DNA of 64,000 nucleotides from CAYNJF01 sp964351745. GTDB lineage: Bacteria > Pseudomonadota > Gammaproteobacteria > Berkiellales > Berkiellaceae. A program made the position numbers and the translations under genes. Positions 18,004 through 26,990 of the stretch are shown one piece after another. The stretch's first letter is position 1. Each line of letters begins with the position of its first letter. The notes under the pieces were generated by a model that did no database searches, was not told where the DNA came from, and was given only the letters and a program-made list of their open reading frames with translations. Location of the stretch: NCBI GenBank assembly GCA_964351745.1, contig CAYGPI010000001.1, positions 1 through 64,000 of the forward strand, written 5' to 3'.

Positions 18004-18741
18004 ATGATGAACCCCAAAAACAGCGTAACCACAGAAGAAAACCAAAGACTGCTCTTAATGTCAGCTCATTCAATCTGGCATATTGAGACCTCACCCATAA
18101 AAATTATTGATTCTATTGTCCAATCGAGAATGAGTCTCGAAGACAAACTTGCAAAATTTTTAGTGAATAAATTCCTATCTGAAACGCAAAAATCAACGTG
18201 GGTCACCAATGTGATAGAGTTGGGCGCAGATGCTACGACTAGAAATCATGTGGCGCTACGTTGGGCTGCGGAGCATGGAGATTTAGCCTTAGTCAAACTA
18301 ACACTTGATAAAGGATGTGATATTCATTGTTTAAAGGATGAGCCTTTATCGCGTGCAGCTCTCAAAGGGCATTTAGATGTTGTGGACTACTTGCTAGATC
18401 AGGGAGCGCAAGTTCACGCAAAAGATGATGTTGCTTTGAGACTTGCTTCGAGTATGGGATTTGAAAAAATTGTATCGAGATTGATTGAGGCAGGCGCCAA
18501 TGTGGCAGCAAAGAAAAATGAGCCTATTCGTAAAGCTTTTGATGGTGGACACTTTGGTGTCGTGAAGCAACTATTTCAACACAACTTGAAAGAAATCTTG
18601 CAAACAGCTCAAGCAGAGCAAGATTGGCAAATTTTTGCTATTGCTTGGCAATATGCAAAAAGTACCGATGATGAAAAAGTCATGGCTGAATTGATCCAAT
18701 ATGATTATCGGCCTAAGCAAGCCTCGAATCTTGGCTTGTAG
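18004..18741 (+). CDS. Ankyrin-repeat protein
   Basis: A 245-residue protein with an alpha-helical N-terminus (1-70) and four to five ankyrin units between about 70 and 195. The best units are ALRWAAEHGDLALVKLTLDK, RAALKGHLDVVDYLLDQGA and ALRLASSMGFEKIVSRLIEA. The unit is close to 31 residues with ALR-type openings, the style abundant in amoebal giant viruses and amoeba-associated bacteria rather than the canonical TPLH 33-mer. No signal peptide, membrane segment or F-box is visible. Proteins like this are often host-directed effectors in Legionellales; here that is inference only. AAGGATG supplies the SD, and an ATG at 18007 is an equally good start. Confidence 0.85.
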   Translation: MMNPKNSVTTEENQRLLLMSAHSIWHIETSPIKIIDSIVQSRMSLEDKLAKFLVNKFLSETQKSTWVTNVIELGADATTRNHVALRWAAEHGDLALVKLTLDKGCDIHCLKDEPLSRAALKGHLDVVDYLLDQGAQVHAKDDVALRLASSMGFEKIVSRLIEAGANVAAKKNEPIRKAFDGGHFGVVKQLFQHNLKEILQTAQAEQDWQIFAIAWQYAKSTDDEKVMAELIQYDYRPKQASNLGL

Positions 18742-18758
18742 TTCAATGGGAGGTTATG

Positions 18759-18789
18759 CTTGGCGCCAAATGTAAGTTAAGGCGCCAAG
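18759..18789. terminator. Bidirectional hairpin between convergent genes
   Basis: CTTGGCGCC (18759-18767) and GGCGCCAAG (18781-18789) form a 9-bp GC-rich stem with a 13-nt loop between the convergent ankyrin and thioesterase genes. A T7 run follows 17 nt later on the plus strand. It could stop transcription in both directions. Confidence 0.5.
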
Positions 18790-18824
18790 GGTAGCCAACA
18801 ACCTCATGTTTTTTTAGATCGAAA

Positions 18825-19250
18825 TTATGATGGCTGAGTGATAATTGCCACTGTAAACCTTGAGACACAAACAAGTTTATTCGCCTCGTTACTTATTTTA
18901 ATTTCCCAGACTTGGGTGCTTTGCCCGATATGAAGCGGTCTTGCTTCACCTGTGACAAGCCCAGAGGTTGCCTTGGTTAAGTGGTTAGCATTTATCTCTA
19001 AGCCAACACACATCGATTTATCATCAATCGCAAGATTACCAGCAATGCTACCTAGTGTTTCAGCAAGCGCTACAGAAGCACCGCCATGTAATATGCCAAA
19101 GGGTTGTTTCGTTCGAAGATCAACTGGCATGGTTCCTTTTAAATAATCATCCCCAATTTCTGTGATCTCGATACCTAGATGGTTCACTAGAGATTGGCTA
19201 CAAAGCTCGTTCATCTGTGCAACGGTGCTGTTCTTTTTCCAAATTTTCAT
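18825..19250 (-). CDS. menI: Hotdog-fold acyl-CoA thioesterase, MenI/YdiI type
   Basis: A 141-residue single hotdog domain, very close in pattern to E. coli YdiI (1,4-dihydroxy-2-naphthoyl-CoA hydrolase): N-terminal MKIWKK, TMPVDLRTKQPFG, LHGGASVALAETLGS with the catalytic Glu, and LEINANHL. Members hydrolyse aromatic or acyl-CoA thioesters; menaquinone synthesis is the E. coli role, but no other men gene is visible, so substrate is open. The ATG has AGGA 8 nt upstream. It follows the VanZ-like gene by 40 bp on the same strand and may be cotranscribed with it. Confidence 0.88.
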   Translation of the reverse strand: MKIWKKNSTVAQMNELCSQSLVNHLGIEITEIGDDYLKGTMPVDLRTKQPFGILHGGASVALAETLGSIAGNLAIDDKSMCVGLEINANHLTKATSGLVTGEARPLHIGQSTQVWEIKISNEANKLVCVSRFTVAIITQPS

Positions 19251-19290
19251 AGGGAGATCCTGTTGTCGGATCGCATAGTCTATTTTGATT

Positions 19291-20178
19291 TTACAAAGTT
19301 TGTATGCGTGTTTTTATTTGATTGGATATCAAGTGTAAAGCTATGGCAAAACTAAGTCCACAAAGACATCCAAAAACAGCTTCAAAGGATAAAACTCGTC
19401 CTATGAGAAGGATCTTCATTGGCAAAATCAGGCAGATAAAACCTGTGGTGAAGAGAAATGGATGGTGCTTAAAGGCAACACAAGCAAGCACATATAAGAT
19501 GAGTGCTTGAGAAGCATATGAAATGAATTTGCCAATGTCTATTCGTTGAATGTCATTGAAAACTTCGATCAACGGGGCATAGCCTTGTGATATGTAACCA
19601 GGATGGAGGGTTGGTAAAAAGGGGTACCATTGATAAGCTCCCCAACACAAAATCACCATCAGTGAGATAAAAGGCCATGGCCTTTTGAAAGAGGTTGGAT
19701 TGATGGCTTGGCCAAAATCAGCAAATAATTTAATCCAGCTTTCATAAAACATCGCAGCTATAGCGCCGCCAATAAATCCGCTGAGGGTGTTGAGAATAAT
19801 ATCTAAGGCAGATGGCACACGAGCTGGATTGTATGACTGTATGTACTCTAGTGCACAGCACATAAAAAGTGAAATGCAGAAAGCGTAGATAAGACCCCAA
19901 ATCCAGTGCTGGACACGCAGAGAAAAAACAGCAAAAAAACCTAACGGCAAGTAGAGTAATAAGTTCTGGATCACATCGAACGTGTATATTTTATCAATCC
20001 AGCCATAAAGCAAAACTTCCATAATATCATGCTCTGGAACAACCCAGTTTCCAAGAGGGACAATAGCGCAATAAGTGATAAACAAGCAAAATAGAGGGAC
20101 AGCGATTCTACAAACGAGCAATGTGCGACGCTGCGCTGCATCAATATAAGTAAGGTTGCTTTGGGTTTCGTTGTTCAT
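19291..20178 (-). CDS. VanZ-like membrane protein
   Basis: A 295-residue integral membrane protein with about eight hydrophobic segments. VanZ-family marks are the DVIQNLLLYLPLGFF segment and the ALEYIQSYNPARVPSALDII stretch followed by LNTLSGFIGGAI, matching the family's N...PLG and E..Q...R..D..N..GG pattern. The family is named for a teicoplanin-resistance accessory, but most members have no known role, so no resistance is implied. A second half of ~120 residues adds further membrane helices beyond the usual ~160-residue VanZ. Upstream is a 233-bp divergent region shared with putP. Confidence 0.75.
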   Translation of the reverse strand: MNNETQSNLTYIDAAQRRTLLVCRIAVPLFCLFITYCAIVPLGNWVVPEHDIMEVLLYGWIDKIYTFDVIQNLLLYLPLGFFAVFSLRVQHWIWGLIYAFCISLFMCCALEYIQSYNPARVPSALDIILNTLSGFIGGAIAAMFYESWIKLFADFGQAINPTSFKRPWPFISLMVILCWGAYQWYPFLPTLHPGYISQGYAPLIEVFNDIQRIDIGKFISYASQALILYVLACVAFKHHPFLFTTGFICLILPMKILLIGRVLSFEAVFGCLCGLSFAIALHLISNQIKTRIQTL

Positions 20179-20411
20179 ATTCTTAGAAGTAACCAGTCGA
20201 GTTTCAATGTAAACCTGTCATTTATAGGTTGTCGGCTGAGACAAAAAAAACTAAAAATACAGTTAAAATGAACAGACTCTTTTTTTGCGTATGGCTCCTT
20301 AAGGATAGCCGTTAAAAACCTCGATTAACTAACTTAAGCGAGTTCATTGCTTTAATTGTTGTTTTCTTGTTAAATAGCTGAGTAAAAATAAGAATAATAA
20401 TACGAGGATCC

Positions 20412-21884
20412 ATGAGCCAAGTTACCATTATTGCCTTTTGTCTTTACCTGCTTGTCGTCGTTGGTGTCGCAATATACGCCTACATGTTGACTAAAAACCT
20501 CTCCGACTTTGTTTTAGGGGGGCGCTCATTAGGGGGGCCTGTGGCAGCTCTGAGCGCTGGTGCTTCGGATATGAGCGCTTGGTTGCTCTTGGGGTTGCCA
20601 GGTGCGATTTTCATCTTTGGTTTAAATCAAATTTGGCTTCCAATAGGTTTAACCATAGGGGCTTATGTCAGTTGGAAAACATTGGCGTATCCACTTAGGG
20701 TTTTCTCTGAATTAGCAAATGACTCATTAACTTTGCCAGCTTTCCTTGATAATCGATTTTTTGATGAGTCTGGGATTATACGAAGTCTGCTTGCTTTGGT
20801 GACGTTAGGTTTCTTTGCTTTTTATACAGCTTCAGGTTTAGTCGGGGGAGCCATGTTATTACAGAGGTTTGGCTTAGATTACACTTACGCGTTGCTGTTA
20901 GGCACAGGCATCATTGTTGCTTACACTTTTATTGGAGGATTTTTAGCAGTTAGTTGGACAGATTTTTTCCAAGGAACGTTAATGTTCATTTTCCTATTAG
21001 TGGTGCCTATGATGGCGATGAATCAACTTGATGGTTGGCAAGCGACCTATGCGACAGTTTCGGCAACTGATACCAATTTAACTAATCCTTTTTATAAGTT
21101 AGACTTTCTATTGTTTATTAACTTGATGGCTTGGGGGCTTGGGTATTTAGGACAACCTCATATCCTAGTTCGATTTATGGCTGTGAGAGATTTAGAATCG
21201 ATTCCTTTGGCAAGACGTATTTGTGTCTCTTGGATGTCGTTGTCTATGCTTGGTGCGGTCCTATGTGGGTTTGTTGGTATAGCCTTTTTTAAACAGCAAA
21301 ATATACACCATGAGTCTATTTTCATTGTTTTCTCACAAACGCTCTTTTCTCCGTGGTTATCAGGTCTTCTTTTTGCCGCAATTCTATCTTCAATCATGTG
21401 TGCCATTGATTCTCAAATGCTTGCATCATCTAGTGCATTGACGGAAGATATTTATCGCCGTCTTATAAGAAAAAACGCTACTCAAAAGGAGCTTATGTTA
21501 CTTGGTCGCCTTGCTATTATTGTTATCGCGATTGTTGCCGTGATTTTAGCTTGGGATCCAGATAGCACAGTGATTGATTTAGTGTCTTTTGCTTGGGCTG
21601 GTCTTGGTGCAGCTTTTGGTCCTTGTGTTGTTTTGGCACTCTTTTGGAGGCGCATGACTAAATGGGGTGCTGTTAGTGGTATTTGTATTGGTACTTTGTC
21701 TGTGATTCTTTGGAGATTGGGATCTGGTGGTATTTTCGAGCTTTATGAGATTATACCAGGTTACTTTCTAGGTACCCTATCTATTGTCATTGTCAGTCTT
21801 TTGGGCTCCAAGCCTTCTGAAAAAATAACGCAACAGTTTGACAATGCCTGGCGTAATATTCGTCAATCTAAGGAGATTGTGTGA
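20412..21884 (+). CDS. putP: Sodium/proline symporter PutP
   Basis: Inner-membrane Na+-coupled proline importer of the solute:sodium symporter family. At 490 residues with 13 predicted helices it matches the usual ~500. Diagnostic segments are LGGRSLGGPVAALSAGASDM followed by SAWLLLGLPGA, the sodium-site stretch SWTDFFQGTLM, and ILSSIMCAIDSQMLASSSAL with EDIYRR after it. Its stop codon overlaps the putA start in TGATG, indicating translational coupling, so uptake and catabolism of proline are made together. Confidence 0.96.
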   Translation: MSQVTIIAFCLYLLVVVGVAIYAYMLTKNLSDFVLGGRSLGGPVAALSAGASDMSAWLLLGLPGAIFIFGLNQIWLPIGLTIGAYVSWKTLAYPLRVFSELANDSLTLPAFLDNRFFDESGIIRSLLALVTLGFFAFYTASGLVGGAMLLQRFGLDYTYALLLGTGIIVAYTFIGGFLAVSWTDFFQGTLMFIFLLVVPMMAMNQLDGWQATYATVSATDTNLTNPFYKLDFLLFINLMAWGLGYLGQPHILVRFMAVRDLESIPLARRICVSWMSLSMLGAVLCGFVGIAFFKQQNIHHESIFIVFSQTLFSPWLSGLLFAAILSSIMCAIDSQMLASSSALTEDIYRRLIRKNATQKELMLLGRLAIIVIAIVAVILAWDPDSTVIDLVSFAWAGLGAAFGPCVVLALFWRRMTKWGAVSGICIGTLSVILWRLGSGGIFELYEIIPGYFLGTLSIVIVSLLGSKPSEKITQQFDNAWRNIRQSKEIV

Positions 21885-24800
21885 TGACCTCTGGTAATTT
21901 TATAAATTTAAATCAAGACTATCAAATGCAAGACAATGCTTTGATCAGTATTTTAGGGCAAGTTTATCGTCAAGATGAAACGAGCATGGTTAAGCAGCTG
22001 CTTCAAGAGGCATCATTAACGGAATCACAAAAGAAGCAAATTGAATTAGTAGCTTCTAAGCTTGTTGAGGTTTTGCGTGAAGAGCGTTTAAAAGATGGTG
22101 GTTTAGAAGCCTTTTTATTTCAGTACGATCTCTCTAGTGAAGAGGGCATTGCTTTGATGTGTATGGCTGAAGCTCTATTGCGCATCCCTGATAAGCATAC
22201 GGTTGATAAACTCATTCGAGATAAGCTAACCCAAGGTGATTGGGAAGCGCATGCAGGGAAAAGCCATTCCATGTTTGTGAATGCTGCTACTTGGGCTTTG
22301 ATGCTAACAGGTAAAGTGATGGGTGAGCATAAATCCATTCATCAGCGATTTACCAAACAGGCTTCAAGCTTAAAAAATGGTCTATTGCGCCTAGCTAGTA
22401 AGGGTGGCGAGCCTTTAGTTCGTCAAGCCGTGGGCTCAGCGATGAAAATACTATCCAAGCAATTTGTGATGGGGCGATCGATTAAAGAAGCCCTGAAGCG
22501 AGCTGAGCCTTTAGAGGATAAAGGTTATCGTTATTCTTACGATATGCTTGGAGAGGCTGCTTTTACACAGATGGATGCTGATAAATATTACCAATCCTAT
22601 TTAACAACTATTGAAATTTTATCGCAACACACGGATGGAGAAAGCCCTATCACCGGGCCAGGTATCTCAGTGAAACTGTCCGCGATACATCCTCGTTTTG
22701 AAATGAAAAAGCGAGCTCGTGTCTTGAAAGAGTTAGTGCCTCGTGTGAAAACTTTAGCTTATGCTGCGAAACAAGCAAACCTTAATTTGACGATCGATGC
22801 TGAAGAGTCAGATACGCTTTCATTACTTTTAGAAGTTTATGAGCAAGTTGCTCGCGATCCAAAGCTTAAAGGTTGGGATGGTTTGGGGCTTGCGGTGCAG
22901 GCGTATCAAAAAAGAGCACTTGCGGTCTTAGATTGGCTAGATGATTTATCACTAGCAACAGGTCAAAAAATGATGATTCGCCTTGTGAAGGGGGCATATT
23001 GGGATAGCGAAATTAAGCTTAGTCAAGAAAATGGTTTGTCTGGCTACCCTGTCTTTACCAGAAAAGCGGCGACGGATATTAATTATATTGCCTGTGTTAA
23101 GCGTATGCTCAATATGCAGAATATTTACCCGCAGTTTGCCACACATAATGCTCACACGGTGGCGACCATTTTAACGTTGACCGATGATAGCAATGTCACA
23201 GAATTTGAGTTCCAATGCCTTCATGGTATGGGGTTACCCTTGTATGATCAACTGGTCACGAGTGAGAAGGGTTTGGCATGTCGGATTTATGCGCCTGTTG
23301 GTACGCATGAGGAACTACTAGCTTATCTAGTGAGGCGCTTATTAGAAAATGGTGCTAATACCTCTTTTGTTAATCGTATTGTTAATGAAGATTTATTAGT
23401 GAGTGACATTGTTGCGTGCCCGTTAAAAACGATAGAGAACTTATCTCAAATTCCTCACCCAGGTATTCCATTACCCAAAAATCTTTTTCATGATCGAACG
23501 AACTCAAGTGGGTTAGATCTCAATAACCCGCTTGACATTGAAGCCTTACTTAAGAGCATGGATGTAGACTTTAAAGAAGGTATTCATGTGAAGCCTACCG
23601 CTATGACCCATGAAACAGCGCTTGAAATCATCCCGGTCACGGCACCGTTTGATCATCATATACAGCTTGGTCACGTGAGCTTGGCCACCCAAGAAGTTAT
23701 TGAAAAAAGTCTTAAAAAAGCAGATACTGCCTTTTCAAATATGCCCCCATATCAAATTAGGGCGCAGCACTTACAAGATTTAGCAGATAAGTTGCAAGCT
23801 AGTCAGTCTGAATTGATGGCGATGTTAGTGATGGAAGCTGGCAAAAGTTACGAGGATGCTATTGCTGAAGTACGCGAAGCGATAGATTTTTGTCGTTATT
23901 ACGCGACCCAAGCGATGGCGCAGTGTTGCGCTAAGCCATTGCCAGGGCCTACGGGTGAATATAATGAACTAACACTTTGTGGGCGTGGTGTGGTGGCTTG
24001 TATTAGCCCTTGGAATTTCCCTCTAGCGATATTTTTAGGGCAAGTTTCTGCGGCTTACGCTGCTGGCAACTGTGTGATAGCGAAACCGGCAACTCAAACA
24101 CCATTGATTGCAGCTAAAGTTGTTGATTGGATGCATGGCGTTGGGGTTGATAAAGCCATGGTCCAACTTCTCCCGGGTTCAGGCTCTTTGGTTGGGCAAA
24201 CCCTTATTGAAGATCTTCGAATTAAAGCCATCGTCTTTACTGGCTCAACGCAGACGGCTAGAAGGATTAATCAAACACTAGCTAATAGAGAGGGGGCGTT
24301 GATACCTTTTATCGCTGAAACTGGCGGTCAAAACGCTATGATAGTTGATTCAAGTGCTTTGCCTGAGCAAGTTGTGCAAGATGTTATCACGTCGAGTTTC
24401 CAAAGTGCTGGTCAGCGTTGCTCGTCGTTGCGAGTTTTGTATTTGCAAAAGGATGTGGCTGATAAAATCATCACCATGTTGTGTGGTGCGATGGCAGAGC
24501 TAAGCGTTGGTAATCCTATGGCTCATGAAACAGATGTTGGCCCCGTGATTGATGACGCCGCTAAAGCAGCTTTGCATGATCATAAAAGATGGCTAGACAC
24601 CCATGCAAGAAAGCTATTCGAAGTTCCTCTTCAAGACGTTGCTCATCATGGCACATTTATCCCTCCTTGTTTATATGAGATTGAGGCTATTTCTCAATTG
24701 AAACAAGAAAATTTTGGGCCCATTTTACATGTCATTCGATTTGAGAAAAATCAACTTAACACAGTGATTGATGATATCAATGCAACGGGTTACGGTTTAA

Positions 24801-25066
24801 CGCTTGGGATCCACAGCCGGATAGACGAAACAGTTGCTGATATCTACGCCAAAGCTAGAGTTGGCAATATTTACGTGAATCGCAATATGATTGGTGCTGT
24901 GGTGGGTGTACAGCCGTTTGGTGGCGAAGGACTTTCTGGGACTGGCCCAAAAGCTGGTGGTCCTCATTACTTAACTAGGTTGATGATAGAGCGCACGATT
25001 TCTATTAATACCACAGCTTCAGGTGGTAACGCGACCCTTATGACTTTAGAAGAGGGCGTATTGTAG
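21884..25066 (+). CDS. putA: Bifunctional proline dehydrogenase / P5C dehydrogenase PutA
   Basis: Converts proline to glutamate in two steps on one chain, FAD-linked then NAD+-linked. The 1060-residue protein has the PRODH barrel (RLVKGAYWDSEI; TRKAATDINY) in the first half. The aldehyde dehydrogenase domain follows from about residue 570, with ISPWNFPLAIF, FTGSTQTARRI, ETGGQNAMIVD and catalytic Cys846 in QRCSSLR. The N-terminal ribbon-helix-helix DNA-binding domain of the ~1320-residue E. coli protein is absent, so it should not repress its own operon. ATG 21884 is preferred over GTG 21881: AGGAG is 8 nt away and TGATG couples it to putP. A strong terminator follows. Confidence 0.97.
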   Translation: MTSGNFINLNQDYQMQDNALISILGQVYRQDETSMVKQLLQEASLTESQKKQIELVASKLVEVLREERLKDGGLEAFLFQYDLSSEEGIALMCMAEALLRIPDKHTVDKLIRDKLTQGDWEAHAGKSHSMFVNAATWALMLTGKVMGEHKSIHQRFTKQASSLKNGLLRLASKGGEPLVRQAVGSAMKILSKQFVMGRSIKEALKRAEPLEDKGYRYSYDMLGEAAFTQMDADKYYQSYLTTIEILSQHTDGESPITGPGISVKLSAIHPRFEMKKRARVLKELVPRVKTLAYAAKQANLNLTIDAEESDTLSLLLEVYEQVARDPKLKGWDGLGLAVQAYQKRALAVLDWLDDLSLATGQKMMIRLVKGAYWDSEIKLSQENGLSGYPVFTRKAATDINYIACVKRMLNMQNIYPQFATHNAHTVATILTLTDDSNVTEFEFQCLHGMGLPLYDQLVTSEKGLACRIYAPVGTHEELLAYLVRRLLENGANTSFVNRIVNEDLLVSDIVACPLKTIENLSQIPHPGIPLPKNLFHDRTNSSGLDLNNPLDIEALLKSMDVDFKEGIHVKPTAMTHETALEIIPVTAPFDHHIQLGHVSLATQEVIEKSLKKADTAFSNMPPYQIRAQHLQDLADKLQASQSELMAMLVMEAGKSYEDAIAEVREAIDFCRYYATQAMAQCCAKPLPGPTGEYNELTLCGRGVVACISPWNFPLAIFLGQVSAAYAAGNCVIAKPATQTPLIAAKVVDWMHGVGVDKAMVQLLPGSGSLVGQTLIEDLRIKAIVFTGSTQTARRINQTLANREGALIPFIAETGGQNAMIVDSSALPEQVVQDVITSSFQSAGQRCSSLRVLYLQKDVADKIITMLCGAMAELSVGNPMAHETDVGPVIDDAAKAALHDHKRWLDTHARKLFEVPLQDVAHHGTFIPPCLYEIEAISQLKQENFGPILHVIRFEKNQLNTVIDDINATGYGLTLGIHSRIDETVADIYAKARVGNIYVNRNMIGAVVGVQPFGGEGLSGTGPKAGGPHYLTRLMIERTISINTTASGGNATLMTLEEGVL

Positions 25067-25102
25067 AATTGAGTAAGCTTTACAAAAAAGGGATTAAAGA
25101 AG

Positions 25103-25129
25103 AGTCGCCTTAGCTAAGGCGACTTTTTT
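25103..25129 (+). terminator. Rho-independent terminator of putPA
   Basis: AGTCGCCTTA (25103-25112) and TAAGGCGACT (25115-25124) form a near-perfect palindrome followed by TTTTTT, 36 nt after the putA stop. Confidence 0.92.
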
Positions 25130-25219
25130 GTTAGCTTGCTTGAATCTCAGTCGTTTAGTTATCATAAGTATCACGATTGTCTTCATCTAATAATTCAACT
25201 GCAAAAGGGCACACGAGAA

Positions 25220-25241
25220 AAAGAGCTTAAAAAAGCTCTTT
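25220..25241 (-). terminator. Second hairpin downstream of the PEP-CTERM gene
   Basis: AAAGAGCTT (25220-25228) pairs with AAGCTCTTT (25233-25241) around AAAA. On the minus strand the 3' arm runs into a short T stretch, so it may back up the terminator at 25256-25278. Confidence 0.5.
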
Positions 25242-25255
25242 AGTCTCATGGGTAG

Positions 25256-25278
25256 CGAAAAAAGCGCTCTTAAGAGCG
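25256..25278 (-). terminator. Terminator overlapping the PEP-CTERM stop codon
   Basis: On the minus strand, CGCTCTTAAGAGCG (25265-25278) folds on itself and is followed by CTTTTTT. The TAA stop (25270-25272) lies in the middle of the stem, so the last codon, stop and terminator share the same bases. Confidence 0.8.
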
Positions 25279-26025
25279 TTTTCTTCGTCTTAGAAAAGTT
25301 AAACTAAATAATCCAGTGAGAAGTAAGAGTAGACTTCCTGGCTCTGGTACAGTTGCAGAAGGCGGAGGCACACCGTCATCCGGTGAATCATCTGGTGGAG
25401 AGGTTTCATCCCCTGGTGGGTTATCTGGTGGGCCATCTTCAGGTGGTAGAAAATTGGCTGGTACTTTATCGCTACCACCATTGTCAAATCCTCTAAAGCG
25501 CGCGAGAAAACTGGTGTCTTCCGGAGTTTGCGTTGCAGCATTGTCTAGTAGAAAATTTTCCATTTCTTGACTAGTCCAAGCTTCGTAACCATTTGGGAAG
25601 CCTGTAAAATTTGAGAATTCAAAGTGAGCTGTATCGCCGACACCAATCCCGTTACTTGGTTTCCCACCACCTAGAAAATTGCCGCCTATGGCAAAGCCAT
25701 AATCAAAGCTACCAAAGGGGCTGCCTGCAAACGGACCGTTGTTTGGCATGAGCGCTAGAAGATCAGAATCAGTGGTTGCATTGGTGAAGGTGACATTAGT
25801 CGGTAAGTTTAATAAAAAACCCGTAATATACCCACCATTGTTTGGATTTGACTGATTTGTTAGATCAACATTTAAAGTATTGTTTTGCCAAGAAATATCA
25901 GCTTCGTATAACCCTAAGCCTTCAGTGCTTTGAGAGCCATTGGCTTGAATTATGGTTGCCTGAGCTGTAATTGAGAATAAACTAAGGGCACATAAGCCGT
26001 AAAACTTAGTAGAAATCTGATGCAT
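25270..26025 (-). CDS. PEP-CTERM sorted surface protein
   Basis: A 251-residue exported protein. It begins with a signal peptide ending at TAQA (residue ~23). A beta-rich domain of ~150 residues with many Asn/Gly follows, then a Pro/Asp/Gly-rich linker (about 192-222). It ends in VPEPGSLLLLLTGLFSLTFL followed by RRRKRS. The VPEP motif, one hydrophobic helix and a basic tail are the tripartite signal processed by exosortase, usually in strains that make exopolysaccharide. No exosortase or EPS gene is visible here, so its processing partner must be elsewhere. AAGGAG is 8 nt before the ATG. The linker resembles an extracellular stalk. Confidence 0.9.
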   Translation of the reverse strand: MHQISTKFYGLCALSLFSITAQATIIQANGSQSTEGLGLYEADISWQNNTLNVDLTNQSNPNNGGYITGFLLNLPTNVTFTNATTDSDLLALMPNNGPFAGSPFGSFDYGFAIGGNFLGGGKPSNGIGVGDTAHFEFSNFTGFPNGYEAWTSQEMENFLLDNAATQTPEDTSFLARFRGFDNGGSDKVPANFLPPEDGPPDNPPGDETSPPDDSPDDGVPPPSATVPEPGSLLLLLTGLFSLTFLRRRKRS

Positions 26026-26158
26026 GCCTCACTCCTTGAGTTTGATGCAGCTATATATTTATGGAAGCCGAATATTCATTGTAGGTTGAAAGACAGCTGT
26101 TAGCTATGGTTAATTCCTTTCTACACCATGTCAATAAACCTGTTGCTAAATAATACAG

Positions 26159-26473
26159 CTAAATCCAAACTTGAAGCAAGCCATCTTGAACTCGAGTTTG
26201 AAAAGTTGTGAGGTTTGTGCACGCCGGTGGAGATTTCACCTCACCACTTTTAAGGCAAAATCTTGCCCCATGAAAAGGGCATTCTATGTCACTGCCATCT
26301 ACAGCGCCTTCTGAGATAGGTAGCGCTTGATGTGGGCAGGAATCTTCGATGGCATAAAAATTATCTTCAATAGAAAAAATGGCAATGGCTTTATCTTTGA
26401 GGATACAAACATGATGCTCTTGGGGGGTAATTTGCACTGCAGGAATGGTGTCCATCCATTGTTGCTCAACCAT
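26159..26473 (-). CDS. Rieske-type [2Fe-2S] ferredoxin
   Basis: A 104-residue soluble Rieske domain. Cluster ligands fit Cys46-x-His48 (SCPHQ) and Cys65-x2-His68 (ECPFHG), with the expected ~16-residue spacing; this is the ferredoxin subtype used by dioxygenases and also found beside Fe-S assembly genes. ATG 26473 has GGAGG 5 nt upstream; an in-frame TTG at 26485 lies over that SD and is rejected. The start codon is inside the end of the MIP18-family gene (8-bp overlap), which suggests translational coupling. No oxygenase subunit is nearby, so electron transfer for Fe-S biogenesis or repair is the better guess. Confidence 0.88.
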   Translation of the reverse strand: MVEQQWMDTIPAVQITPQEHHVCILKDKAIAIFSIEDNFYAIEDSCPHQALPISEGAVDGSDIECPFHGARFCLKSGEVKSPPACTNLTTFQTRVQDGLLQVWI

Positions 26474-26780
26474 GATTGCCTCCAAAAAAAATAAGCCCTG
26501 TCTGTTTTGCTGCTAAGACGGACATTCTGGCTCTTGTCCAAACAGGATCAGTCACTAATTCTAAATCAACGCCGCCTATATGAGGTACTGCTTCGACAGC
26601 TGTGCGCATTTTATCCACCCAACTTTGCGATTGTTGCTTTAAATCAATCAAACTGAAACGAATAAGAGCTACTCGGTGAGATTTTATTATCACATCATAA
26701 ATCAGGCCTAAATCAACAATATTGATGTTAAAGCTAGGCTCTATCACCTGCTTTAATTGCTGATAAATTTTATCTTTCAT
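26466..26780 (-). CDS. MIP18/PaaD-family (DUF59) Fe-S assembly-like protein
   Basis: From ATG 26780 the product is 104 residues: a DUF59-type domain with FNINIVDLGLIYDVII and the closing DPVWTRARMS. Relatives (SufT, PaaD, MIP18) help mature iron-sulfur proteins. The stretch where relatives have a Thr-x-Gly-Cys-Pro-like loop reads FSLIDLKQQSQSWVDK, with no cysteine; the whole protein has none. The start is uncertain: ATG 26801 and TTG 26870 are in frame and none has a good SD. The overlap with the Rieske gene supports a joint role in Fe-S metabolism, but that is inference. Confidence 0.75.
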   Translation of the reverse strand: MKDKIYQQLKQVIEPSFNINIVDLGLIYDVIIKSHRVALIRFSLIDLKQQSQSWVDKMRTAVEAVPHIGGVDLELVTDPVWTRARMSVLAAKQTGLIFFGGNHG

Positions 26781-26990
26781 GATTGTTATATCAACATCCA
26801 TAGAATGAGTGCTGCCTGAGTGGAGTGTGATTTTAACGTCTACAATACCAATAAATTTAAATGTTATCAATAGGATAGGAGTTTATTTGTGTCCGATTTT
26901 TGATGTTGACTGAGCGTGCATATAATCGTTTTAACATGTGTGTTATTGGGAGAAGTCTTGTTTTAAATTCAAAATGGATGTTATTATGAA

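Noticed and set aside
19291..20178. VanZ-like gene as a glycopeptide resistance marker
   Set aside because: The VanZ fold is widespread in bacteria without vancomycin resistance genes, and no van genes are nearby.
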